The position numbers and the translations under genes were made by a program. Positions 1 to 5,810 of a stretch of DNA of 12,019 nt are shown here, piece after piece (position 1 is the stretch's first letter; each line of letters starts with the position of its first letter). The notes under the pieces are model-generated. The model was given only the letters and a program-made list of their open reading frames with translations. It was not told the DNA's origin and did not search any database. This stretch comes from Bacteroidota bacterium (GTDB lineage Bacteria; Bacteroidota; Ignavibacteria; SZUA-365): positions 1 through 12,019 of the forward strand of contig JAGTUZ010000256.1 of assembly GCA_018224415.1 (NCBI GenBank), read 5' to 3'.

Positions 1-167
1 ACAACCACCATGCCGGCAAGCACGAGTGCCGCCGACCGCCAGAGTCCGTCGGCGGTCGGTATGCGCGAAGGGAAGGCCAGCGCCACAATGATGAGGGCGG
101 AGAGCATTCCCGTGACGAGATACACGATGGCGCGGTAATGTGGGGATGGGGGATTCCAGGGAGTCAT
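1..167 (-). CDS. Membrane protein, N-terminal part only (runs off left edge)
   Basis: Reading the minus strand from the ATG at 167-165 gives 55 codons with no stop before the window edge. The start is supported by a purine-rich GAGGAG a few bases upstream. The visible residues begin MTPWNPPSPHYRAIVY and contain one clear hydrophobic stretch at about residues 12-32 and a second beginning near residue 45, so this is probably a multi-pass inner-membrane protein. It lies 49 bases downstream of the CPBP gene on the same strand and is probably the last visible member of that operon. The family cannot be named from this fragment; the gene itself is fairly secure because of the ribosome-binding site, open frame and hydrophobic pattern. 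Confidence 0.6.
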   Translation of the reverse strand, partial: MTPWNPPSPHYRAIVYLVTGMLSALIIVALAFPSRIPTADGLWRSAALVLAGMVV

Positions 168-216
168 GCGGGCTCTCCTCGCGGGACGAGTCATGTTCTA
201 CAGAGCGGGTCGTGGT

Positions 217-930
217 CTACAGGGCAAGACTGATCGAGATGTCCGTCACCATGCCGATGCCCGCGTGCAGCAGCAGCGGCCAGAGGATCGAACCGGTGCG
301 CAGCGCCAGCCATGCGAACATGATGCCGCCGACGATCGAGGAATACAGTTCACCCGTGGGATAGCCGATGTGCCAGAGCACCGAAGGCATCACCGAGACG
401 AGCAGGGCGGGAATGTCACCCAGCGTCTCCCGCAGGCTGAACAGCAGAAAACCGCGGAAGAAGAATTCCCAGGCGACGTAGAACAGAAGGATGCGCCCGA
501 TCGCGTACGGAAGGAAATCCGCCACCGACCGCGACGCGGTATGGTCCACCGGATAGACGGCCTGCATGTCGGGCAACTCCGCTGCGGGCAGCAGAAGGAC
601 AACCGCGATCACGGGCAGCAGGATGCCTACCGCCGCGAGGCCGAATTTCCAGTCACCGATGGTCACGCCGAAGCGGGAAATCGGCTGTGATTTCCAGAAG
701 AGGAAAATGAGCGCGAGAGGCACGAGGCCGAACAGCAGCATGGTGCAGGAGTGATAGGTCCATGCCCGCGCGGTTTCGCTGTCGAGAAACGAGAGCTGGG
801 CAAGCGTGTCGACCCCGCAGGCCTGCCGATGCACCGTGGTGAGAATGATGGCCGCGAGCAGGGCAATGGCCGTGCGCGCGTCGTCACGCGTCATGTTGGT
901 GGCCTGCGGAAAAAGGAAACGCAGGTTCAT
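217..930 (-). CDS. CPBP-family (CAAX protease-like) membrane protein, variant active site
   Basis: This 237-residue multi-pass membrane protein has the landmarks of the CPBP (Rce1/bacteriocin-processing) intramembrane protease family. They are WEFFFRGF at about residues 154-161 (motif 1, with E155 and R159), WHIGYP at 186-191 (motif 2, H187) and LLHAGIG at 221-227 (motif 3, H222). Family members cleave or process peptides within the membrane, or act as non-proteolytic partners. Two usual residues differ: the first Glu of the EExxxR pair is Trp154, and the Asn four residues after the last His is Gly226. Activity is therefore uncertain. The start at 930 is chosen because its ATG overlaps the stop of the upstream SDR gene as ATGA and follows AAGGGAG at 7 bases. 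An in-frame ATG at 894 lacks such a site, and the longer open frame to 1044 would run deep into the SDR gene. The substrate is unknown. Confidence 0.82.
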   Translation of the reverse strand: MNLRFLFPQATNMTRDDARTAIALLAAIILTTVHRQACGVDTLAQLSFLDSETARAWTYHSCTMLLFGLVPLALIFLFWKSQPISRFGVTIGDWKFGLAAVGILLPVIAVVLLLPAAELPDMQAVYPVDHTASRSVADFLPYAIGRILLFYVAWEFFFRGFLLFSLRETLGDIPALLVSVMPSVLWHIGYPTGELYSSIVGGIMFAWLALRTGSILWPLLLHAGIGMVTDISISLAL

Positions 931-1928
931 TTTCTTGCTCCCTTGCGACGTTCCGTGCGCAGCCAGTCCATGGTCTCGGCGACGGCCTGTCGCATCGGCG
1001 TGGGCGCATAGCCGATCTCGCGTTCGGCCAGCGCGCTCGTGCACAGCCAGTCACCGAAGAACGTGCGCACCCAGCCCGGCGTCAGCGGCGGCTCGATGAT
1101 GCCCATGTTTCCGAGACGCTCGAGGACGACCGCCGCACCGTGTGCGAGTCCCTGCGGCACGGGAACGAGCCGGCGCCGCTTGCCCGAGGTCTCGGCCAAC
1201 AGGGCGAAGAATTCGTCGAAAGTCAGGTTCTCCCCGCCGAGAATGTAATGTCCTCCCGTGCGGCCGCGCTCCATGGCGGCGATGCAGCCCTGGACGACGT
1301 CGGCGACATAGACATAGTTGCCCGCGGCCGTCCCGTCGCCGGGCAGCAGGCGCCAGCTGCCGTCGAGATACTGCTTCATGAGGATGGTGGTGGAATTGGC
1401 CTCGGTCAGGTGTCCCGGACCGAACACGCGCGTGGGATGCACGATAACGACGTCGAGGCCGTCGGCAAGGGCGCGTTCGACCACACGTTCGCCGTCGATT
1501 TTCGATTCCTCGTACAGGGTCATCGGCGGAATGCCGCGCACGGTTGTCTCGTCGACAGGCCTGCCGTCGGAAGGACCGTACACCATCACCGTCGAAGTAT
1601 ATACGACGCGGCGCACGCCGAGCGCGCGGGCCTGGGCGAAGATGTTCTCCAGCGCGTCCCGGTTGATGCGATGCACGTCCTCCGGTCGGCGCGCCCAGTT
1701 CTTGGCGAAAGCCGCAAGATGATAGACACGGTCACATCCGCTCATGGCAGCGCGCACATCGTCGGGAGAATGCAGTTCGCCACGGAACACCGACACCGGT
1801 GTGCCTTCGAAGGCGGAAAGGTCCGAAGTCGGGCGTCCGAGTACATGCACGGATTCTCCACGCGCCAGCAATGCCTCGACAAGCCGCGCCCCGATGAAAC
1901 CGCTTGCTCCGGTCACGAGAACGTTCAT
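927..1928 (-). CDS. NAD(P)-dependent epimerase/reductase (extended SDR, DFR/HpnA-like)
   Basis: This 333-residue protein is an extended short-chain dehydrogenase/reductase. The Rossmann dinucleotide loop TGASGFIG is at residues 6-13. The catalytic set is visible as Ser/Thr in YTSTVMVYG (110-118), Tyr139 and Lys143 in YEESK. HPTRVFGPG (164-172) is typical of dihydroflavonol-4-reductase-like and hopanoid-associated sugar epimerase branches. Such enzymes oxidise, reduce or epimerise a sugar nucleotide or related carbonyl compound in the cytoplasm; the substrate cannot be read from the sequence. Length is normal for the family. The ATG at 1928 is preferred because GAGG lies a few bases upstream and the Rossmann strand follows directly; a GTG four codons earlier is the alternative. 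Its TGA overlaps the CPBP start (ATGA), so the two are translationally coupled. A membrane-lipid or envelope role would fit the membrane neighbours, but that is inference. Confidence 0.88.
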   Translation of the reverse strand: MNVLVTGASGFIGARLVEALLARGESVHVLGRPTSDLSAFEGTPVSVFRGELHSPDDVRAAMSGCDRVYHLAAFAKNWARRPEDVHRINRDALENIFAQARALGVRRVVYTSTVMVYGPSDGRPVDETTVRGIPPMTLYEESKIDGERVVERALADGLDVVIVHPTRVFGPGHLTEANSTTILMKQYLDGSWRLLPGDGTAAGNYVYVADVVQGCIAAMERGRTGGHYILGGENLTFDEFFALLAETSGKRRRLVPVPQGLAHGAAVVLERLGNMGIIEPPLTPGWVRTFFGDWLCTSALAEREIGYAPTPMRQAVAETMDWLRTERRKGARK

Positions 1929-1968
1929 AACGCACCTCACATCTTGAAACGGGTTGACTCGATCGTTC

Positions 1969-1986
1969 GGCGTCCGTCCGGACGCC
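1969..1986 (-). other. Perfect 7-bp GC hairpin between the 58-aa gene and the SDR gene
   Basis: GGCGTCC and GGACGCC form a perfect 7-bp stem around a 4-base loop. It lies 49 bases after the 58-residue gene's stop and 40 bases before the SDR start on the minus strand. No T-run follows on either strand, so it is not a classical intrinsic terminator. It could be an mRNA processing or stability element, or a weak attenuator. Confidence 0.35.
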
Positions 1987-2035
1987 GCATCCCTTTACTG
2001 CCCGCCGGTCTGGCGATGACCGCGCGGAATGGTGT

Positions 2036-2212
2036 TCACGGCATCCGCTCGCGATCCGGTTCGCCGTCCTGCGAGAAGAACGAACAGGCACCCGAGCCGC
2101 GGATGCCACGGGCGATGCCGCAGCCGGCGAATACGATGACGGCGACGGCAAGAACAATGGCGGTGGTGTAGGCCAGGGCGATCAGAATGTCGGAGGAAAA
2201 TAGCGTATCCAT
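2036..2212 (-). CDS. 58-residue single-pass membrane protein, unknown function
   Basis: The minus strand from ATG 2212-2210 to TGA 2038-2036 encodes 58 residues: a short N-terminus (MDTLFSSD), one strongly hydrophobic helix at about residues 9-30 rich in Ala, Val and Ile, then a basic, Gly-rich segment (GIARGIRGS) and an acidic tail (DGEPDRERMP). By the positive-inside rule the tail should be cytoplasmic. Cysteines occur at the membrane border (Cys31) and at Cys43. An AAGGAG ribosome-binding site sits 8 bases before the ATG (plus-strand CTCCTT at 2221-2226), which is the main reason to accept so short a gene. It lies downstream of a PhoB-box-like repeat and upstream of the SDR gene. I do not recognise a family; it may be a small regulatory membrane protein or envelope stress peptide. 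Confidence 0.65.
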   Translation of the reverse strand: MDTLFSSDILIALAYTTAIVLAVAVIVFAGCGIARGIRGSGACSFFSQDGEPDRERMP

Positions 2213-2287
2213 GGCGTTTGCTCCTTGCTTGTGGACAGCGAGCGGATGAAGTACTCGGGGACAAGCTACAGCACTCCGGGGGGAGTC

Positions 2288-2316
2288 CTGTCACGGATTT
2301 GTCATGAATTTGTCGA
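2288..2316. promoter_or_regulatory. Triple 11-bp direct repeat resembling a Pho box (candidate operator)
   Basis: On the plus strand CTGTCAC, TTGTCAT and TTGTCGA begin at 2288, 2299 and 2310, exactly 11 bases apart and separated by GGAT and GAAT. PhoB/OmpR-family regulators bind heptamers repeated every 11 bp, and the E. coli Pho box is built on CTGTCAT. The element lies 76-104 bases upstream of the minus-strand 58-residue gene, but its heptamers read on the opposite strand to that gene. Confidence 0.35.
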
Positions 2317-2326
2317 AGGATACGAG

Positions 2327-2349
2327 AAAAAAACCTGAAATGCTATTTC
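2327..2349 (-). terminator. Weak intrinsic terminator after the DinB-family gene
   Basis: On the minus strand GAAAT, a 3-base loop and ATTTC form a short stem overlapping the DinB-family stop codon. It is followed by AGG and seven T residues (A7 at 2327-2333 on the plus strand). The T-run is convincing, but the stem is only 5 bp and AT-rich, so termination may be partial. Confidence 0.35.
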
Positions 2350-2846
2350 CACTCCGCAGCCGGACGACCGAACCACAGCCAGCCGATATAGTCGACCATC
2401 GGGGGCTCCGCACCCAGCTCGCGCAGGCGGGCGTTGACCTGTCCGCGATGATAGCTGCTGTGCAGCAGCACCTGGAGCATGGTCTCGTGTACCGTGGTTT
2501 CCTCGGGCTTGTGTGCATAGCGCTGTTCCATGAAGCGTGACCATGGCACGGTGATATTCTGCTCGAGGCGGTCGTCGGTGAAATCCGGCATGAGGTCGAA
2601 GACTTCCTTGTGATAGGTCCGTCCCCAGTCCGCGAGCTGCTGCATCGACACGAAATGTTCGCGCTTCGGCATGGCGATGGGCGTCGAGGTCCACACCGCG
2701 AGAAAGGCCCGCTGCACGGAATGGATGTGATAGAACAGTTCAGTCACACGGTTGTCGCCGGCTGCCGCCTCGGTTTCGAGTACGCTGTTCCAGACCGTGG
2801 CGTCGGCCCAGTGCATGTGGTGGAAGAGGTCCTTGAGCATGTGCAT
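2343..2846 (-). CDS. DinB/YfiT-like four-helix metal-binding protein
   Basis: This 167-residue protein matches the DinB-like superfamily of four-helix bundles with a divalent metal held by three histidines. An early HxHS segment is at residues 40-43 (His42 the likely ligand). The signature HSSYHRGQVNARLRELG is at 129-145 (His129 and His133). Length is usual for the family. Members include damage-inducible proteins of unknown activity, and thiol-dependent transferases that use bacillithiol, mycothiol or glutathione; the sequence does not say which applies. It starts 33 bases after the LytTR regulator stop, so it is probably co-transcribed with the two-component genes and may be an accessory of that operon. 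The start is ATG 2846 or the ATG two codons later (2840). Neither has a clear ribosome-binding site; instead CCCATTACCC lies just upstream. A T-rich weak terminator overlaps the stop. Confidence 0.85.
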   Translation of the reverse strand: MHMLKDLFHHMHWADATVWNSVLETEAAAGDNRVTELFYHIHSVQRAFLAVWTSTPIAMPKREHFVSMQQLADWGRTYHKEVFDLMPDFTDDRLEQNITVPWSRFMEQRYAHKPEETTVHETMLQVLLHSSYHRGQVNARLRELGAEPPMVDYIGWLWFGRPAAEWK

Positions 2847-2879
2847 GTGGGTAATGGGGATAAGGGTTGTCGTGAATAT

Positions 2880-3653
2880 TCAACGATCGAGCCACGCGCG
2901 AAACGCCGCCGTGCGTTCAACGCTCACCAGGGCTTCCACGCCTTTCGGTTCGGGCGGGTCGAGGGTGAGGCGGATGCGTGAACGCGACCACGCGTGCATC
3001 GCGGTGATCGATCGCATGTTGACAATCATCTTCCTGTTAATACGGAAAAAAGTATCATCCGGCAACTCTTCCTGCAGGCGATCGAGGCTGCGGTCGAGCG
3101 GCAGCAGTTGTCGCTGCGTGCTCATGCAGAACGTGTTTTTCTCCATCGCGTAGCAATAGGCGATGTCCTCAACGCGCAGCTGCTGCAGCTTCTGACCGAC
3201 CTGGATGAGGAAGTGACGCCGCCGCTCTTCCGCGGGCGGAGCGAGCTGTTGCAGCAGCGAGGCCAGACCGGCCATCTGTTCCGTTTCCGCGCCCGATCCG
3301 TGATGGAGATCGCGGTATTTTTCCAATGCCCGGCGCAGCTCCTCGCGCCTGATGGGCTTGAGCAGATAGTCGACGCTGTTGACGCGAAAGGCCTCGATGG
3401 CGTATTCGTCGTAGGCGGTGGTGAAGATCGCGGGAATGCGCAGGTCGAGACGGCGGAAGATCTCGAAGCTCGAACCGTCCGAAAGGTGGATGTCGACCAG
3501 CAGCAGATCGGGCTGGTTGTCGCGCAGCCAGGCACAGGACCGCTCGACGGAGGGGAGGGTGGCAAGAATACGGAGTTCCGGATCTATTTCTTCCAGAAGC
3601 TGCGCCAAACGCGCCGCGGCGGGAGCTTCGTCTTCAATGATGGCGACGGTCAT
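2880..3653 (-). CDS. LytTR-family response regulator
   Basis: This 257-residue regulator has an N-terminal receiver domain (about residues 1-115). Visible are the acidic pair Glu7-Asp8, phospho-acceptor Asp54 (LLLVDIHLSDG), the switch Thr79 (FTTAYDEYA) and Lys99 (YLLKP). A linker leads to a C-terminal LytTR DNA-binding domain at about 145-257, with YCYAMEKNTF and FFRINRKMIVNM as typical elements. LytTR regulators bind direct repeats as dimers and control envelope, adhesion or metabolic genes. It directly follows the LytS-type kinase, which is its expected phosphodonor. The ATG at 3653 overlaps the TGA of a 7-codon mini-ORF in a three-copy 20-base repeat, so its translation probably depends on re-initiation from upstream. 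GCGAGG about 10 bases before the ATG is only a weak ribosome-binding site. Confidence 0.93.
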   Translation of the reverse strand: MTVAIIEDEAPAAARLAQLLEEIDPELRILATLPSVERSCAWLRDNQPDLLLVDIHLSDGSSFEIFRRLDLRIPAIFTTAYDEYAIEAFRVNSVDYLLKPIRREELRRALEKYRDLHHGSGAETEQMAGLASLLQQLAPPAEERRRHFLIQVGQKLQQLRVEDIAYCYAMEKNTFCMSTQRQLLPLDRSLDRLQEELPDDTFFRINRKMIVNMRSITAMHAWSRSRIRLTLDPPEPKGVEALVSVERTAAFRAWLDR

Positions 3654-3693
3654 GGGTATTGGGCCTCGCTCATGGGGTTTGGGCCTCGCTCAT
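3650..3693 (-). other. Two 7-codon mini-ORFs linked by ATGA overlaps between kinase and regulator
   Basis: On the minus strand the kinase stop (3692-3690) overlaps an ATG at 3693 as ATGA. That ATG opens a 7-codon frame, MSEAQTP, whose TGA (3672-3670) overlaps a second ATG at 3673. The second frame, MSEAQYP, ends at TGA 3652-3650, which overlaps the regulator ATG at 3653. All three junctions are ATGA, and the peptides echo the kinase C-terminus (IEAHYP). The arrangement is read directly; that ribosomes translate the mini-ORFs is inference. Confidence 0.5.
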
Positions 3694-3720
3694 GGGTAAT
3701 GGGCCTCGATCAGGGGGAGT
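3661..3720. repeat. Three-copy 20-bp tandem repeat at the kinase-regulator junction
   Basis: Three adjacent 20-base units start GGGCCTCG at 3661, 3681 and 3701. The first two share GGGCCTCGCTCATGGG and differ only in the last few bases. The third is more diverged (GATCAGGG in place of GCTCATGG) and encodes the end of the kinase. The repeat continues partly into 3651-3660 (CATGGGTATT). The likely origin is tandem duplication of the kinase-stop/regulator-start junction. Confidence 0.85.
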
Positions 3721-4751
3721 CGTGCGACAAATCGGTCCCCGGTCATGGTGATGTCGGGTTCGCTGCCGGAGATCAGGGCGTAGCGGCGTCGCAGGTTCTC
3801 CAGCCCGATGCCGGTGCGTCTGCCGGAGCGCGCGCCGGGGCGCTCCTGCCGCGGCTGCAGCGTGTTGCCCACTTCCAGCATGCCGTCGACGGTGCGCAGG
3901 GTGAGGAGCAGCGGACGCTCGGGCGTGGCGCTGTTGTGCTTGAGGGCGTTTTCGAGCAGCGTCTGCACGGCGAGCGGCGGCACGAGGCGTTCGAGCAGCC
4001 GGCTGTCGATGTCCATCTCCGCCGAGACGCCGTCGCCGAAACGCACCTGCTGCAGCGCAAGATAGTCACGCGCGAAATCCATCTCTTCCCGCAGCGTCAC
4101 GGCGGGTCGTTCGAGCACGTCGAGCGTGTAGCGGTAGACAGCGGAGAAATCCTCGACAAAGATCTGCGCCCGGCGGTCGTCGCGGCCGATCAGCGACGAG
4201 AGCGTGTTCAGGGCGTTGAACAGGAAATGTGGATTGAGCTGCTGCTTGAGCGTCTCGAAGCGCAGGCGCAGGTTTTCCTGTTCGAGCGCGGCGGCGTCGC
4301 GTTCGGCATCGCGTCCGCGCCGGTACCAGAGCGTCGCCTCGATCACTGCCGCCACCACCAGGTTGATCACCATGGTGATCAGCGCATTGTTCACCGCACT
4401 GCGCGCAAACCCCTCGGGATAGGGCGAGACGAGATGCGCCGCGACGGTCACGGTTGTTCCAAACAGCGCACCGATTGCCGCTACCGCCAGCACCTCCGCG
4501 GCGACGCGGGCAGCGGGTCGCGTTTCCCAAGTGAAGCGGCGGTCGAGCAGGCGGATCATCCGCTGGTCGGCCAGGAAGAGCAGCACTCCGAAGATGAAAC
4601 TCAGTGCGCTGCCGAAGGCGAGGCGGACAATGAACTCCGCGACGCCTCCGATGCGGATGAAGCCGGTCGCCTGGTTGTAGCCAATGATCACGAGCTGGAC
4701 GAACAGCGCGGCGGCGAGAATGACAAACAGAACGGAACGCGTGACTTTCAT
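3690..4751 (-). CDS. LytS-type membrane sensor histidine kinase (His_kinase/PF06580 type)
   Basis: The product has 353 residues. The N-terminal half has four predicted membrane helices (about residues 5-24, 38-61, 83-106, 121-142) with short loops and no obvious extracytoplasmic domain. A short coiled coil (about 145-170) precedes the phospho-acceptor motif LKQQLNPHFLFNALN, with His175. The ATPase part shows the N box LLENALKHN (Asn268) and the G box TGIGLENLRRRY (Gly314, Gly316). This matches the LytS/YehU-like family, whose partner is a LytTR regulator, here the next gene. The signal must be sensed in or near the membrane and is unknown. The ATG at 4751 is chosen because GGAGAA lies upstream and the first helix follows; an open frame extends to 4898 but its added residues look like non-coding sequence. 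The gene ends inside the 20-base repeat. Confidence 0.92.
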   Translation of the reverse strand: MKVTRSVLFVILAAALFVQLVIIGYNQATGFIRIGGVAEFIVRLAFGSALSFIFGVLLFLADQRMIRLLDRRFTWETRPAARVAAEVLAVAAIGALFGTTVTVAAHLVSPYPEGFARSAVNNALITMVINLVVAAVIEATLWYRRGRDAERDAAALEQENLRLRFETLKQQLNPHFLFNALNTLSSLIGRDDRRAQIFVEDFSAVYRYTLDVLERPAVTLREEMDFARDYLALQQVRFGDGVSAEMDIDSRLLERLVPPLAVQTLLENALKHNSATPERPLLLTLRTVDGMLEVGNTLQPRQERPGARSGRRTGIGLENLRRRYALISGSEPDITMTGDRFVARLPLIEAHYP

Positions 4752-4788
4752 GATGCTTCTCCAAATGTAGAGATTCCGCTTCACAATT

Positions 4789-4816
4789 GCGCCGCACCCC
4801 GGTGAGGGTGCGGCGC
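4789..4816 (-). terminator. 11-bp GC-rich hairpin between barrel and kinase genes
   Basis: GCGCCGCACCC and GGGTGCGGCGC form a perfect 11-bp stem with a 6-base loop. It lies downstream of the beta-barrel stop and 38 bases before the kinase start on the minus strand. The sequence after the stem (AATTGTGAAG) has no proper T-run, so it may be a terminator without a classic tail, a processing site or an attenuator that lowers kinase expression. Confidence 0.5.
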
Positions 4817-4837
4817 GTGACGGGTCGGAAGGAATCA

Positions 4838-4852
4838 GGGCGGATGCCGCCC
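4838..4852 (-). other. Second small hairpin directly after the barrel gene
   Basis: GGGCGG, a 3-base loop and CCGCCC form a 6-bp GC stem starting 7 bases beyond the barrel stop codon on the minus strand. With the larger hairpin at 4789-4816 it makes a double stem-loop 3' of the barrel gene, consistent with 3'-end protection or termination. There is no T-run. Confidence 0.35.
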
Positions 4853-4858
4853 GTCGCG

Positions 4859-5515
4859 TCAGAACAGGCCGTAGCCCAGCTGCAGGCCGGCGCTCCATTT
4901 CTGGAATACCGTTTCCGGTGTGCCGAGCAGCTGCACCGGGGAGGTGTTGCGGTAGCTGGCCACGGCACCGAGCCAGACGCGTCCCGCGATGCGCACCTGC
5001 AGTCCGACCGACGGCTCGAAGAACGCGAACTCCGTACGGTCGATGGTTTCCTCGGTCCAGAGCTTCTCCGTGCGGAAGTCCTTGTCGTAACGGTACACCG
5101 CCTCGCCGTAGCCGGTGGCCACGCCAAGCGAAAGGATCACGTTGTCGCCAAGACCGAACCAGCGTTCGACGAACAGTCCGCCGTAGGCTGCTTCGAAGCG
5201 GTAGCTGCCGTCATTGACGAGTTCGCGCAGCGTGTGGTCGTAGTTGAAGGCCGAGCCGGTCAGTCCGATCACCCAGCGGCGGTCAACGGTGAAGGCACCG
5301 CGCAGGTCGAGCGTCGCCGCGTCGTCACCGAACAGCGTGGTGTAGCGACCGCCCACGCCCAGTGCGAGTCCGATCTCGTGACCGCCGGACGTCGTGAAGA
5401 TGCCGCGGGACGTTTCCTGCGCCGACGGCGTCGATGTATCCTGCGCGAGGGCGGTTGTGGCGATGGCTGTGGTGGTAAAGAGAATGATGGCGGCGAGAGT
5501 GAGAAACTGTTTCAT
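4859..5515 (-). CDS. Outer-membrane beta-barrel protein, unknown function
   Basis: The product has 218 residues. A clear Sec signal peptide (MKQF, hydrophobic core, then ATTALA) predicts cleavage after Ala24. A short Thr/Ser-rich linker follows, then alternating polar and hydrophobic strands rich in Gly, Tyr and Phe. Examples are GLALGVGGRYTTLFG, YGGLFVERWFGLG, ILSLGVATGYG and the terminal strand AGLQLGYGLF, which ends in Phe as outer-membrane barrels usually do. The size suggests about 8-10 strands. It resembles OmpA-like/OmpW-like small barrels in general shape only, and I do not assign a substrate. The ATG at 5515 has GGAG a few bases upstream and starts the signal peptide; the frame is open to 5635 but the extension is not signal-like. 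It is the first minus-strand gene of the divergent region and is separated from the LytS kinase by two hairpins. Confidence 0.8.
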   Translation of the reverse strand: MKQFLTLAAIILFTTTAIATTALAQDTSTPSAQETSRGIFTTSGGHEIGLALGVGGRYTTLFGDDAATLDLRGAFTVDRRWVIGLTGSAFNYDHTLRELVNDGSYRFEAAYGGLFVERWFGLGDNVILSLGVATGYGEAVYRYDKDFRTEKLWTEETIDRTEFAFFEPSVGLQVRIAGRVWLGAVASYRNTSPVQLLGTPETVFQKWSAGLQLGYGLF

Positions 5516-5671
5516 GTCGATCTCCGGATGCTTGTGTGTGAAACCCTTACGGCGTCTGTCTACGGCAAAGATGGAGCACGGATGCAGCGTGGGAAACTCA
5601 TTCCCGACGAACCCGCAGACGGGACGGACGAGCACGCATATCGCAGCGACGAGCCGTGCGGTCGTTGCCCG

Positions 5672-5691
5672 CGATTCCGCATCGGGAATCG
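5672..5691. promoter_or_regulatory. Perfect 7-bp inverted repeat (operator or stem-loop)
   Basis: CGATTCC and GGAATCG flank a 6-base spacer, with half-site centres 13 bp apart. TTTT follows on the plus strand. It lies 60 bases upstream of the candidate -35 of the kinase pair and 157 bases upstream of the barrel start. It could be a dimeric regulator site, or the terminator of a short leader transcript. Confidence 0.35.
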
Positions 5692-5750
5692 TTTTGCCCC
5701 GCAGCGCAGGCCTTCCCCTCTGTTGGGCGCGTTAACAATATTTTGCTCTT

Positions 5751-5779
5751 TTGCTCCCTCATGGATTGAATGGTATATT
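5751..5779 (+). promoter_or_regulatory. Candidate promoter of the two-kinase operon
   Basis: TTGCTC at 5751-5756 and TATATT at 5774-5779 are separated by exactly 17 bases. TATATTC also partly fits the Bacteroidota -7 type (TAnnTTTG). It lies in the only AT-rich part of the gap and predicts a start of transcription near 5786, about 25 bases before the ATG at 5811. Confidence 0.45.
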
Positions 5780-5810
5780 CTCCCAGTCGCTCTCATATTG
5801 CAGACCTGTC

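Larger units (their letters stand above)
5516..5810. promoter_or_regulatory. Divergent intergenic region between barrel gene and kinase pair
   Basis: No gene is supported in these 295 bases. The left two thirds are GC-rich, the right end near 5730-5780 turns AT-rich. It must hold the promoters for the minus-strand barrel gene and the plus-strand kinases. The plus-strand promoter candidate is at 5751-5779 and a dyad is at 5672-5691. For the barrel gene I see no convincing promoter. Confidence 0.6.

Noticed and set aside
1140..2171. 343-codon plus-strand frame
   Set aside because: Antisense shadow of the SDR gene with low-complexity Arg/His-rich translation.
4760..4790. TACATTTG before the kinase start as a Bacteroidota -7 promoter box
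   Set aside because: It matches the box, but no -33 element lies at the right distance, and transcription would start almost at the ribosome-binding site.
2994..4805. 603-codon open frame on the plus strand
   Set aside because: Antisense to the LytS kinase and LytTR regulator, both with clear catalytic motifs. The translated product is rich in Gln, Asp, His and Arg without domain pattern.
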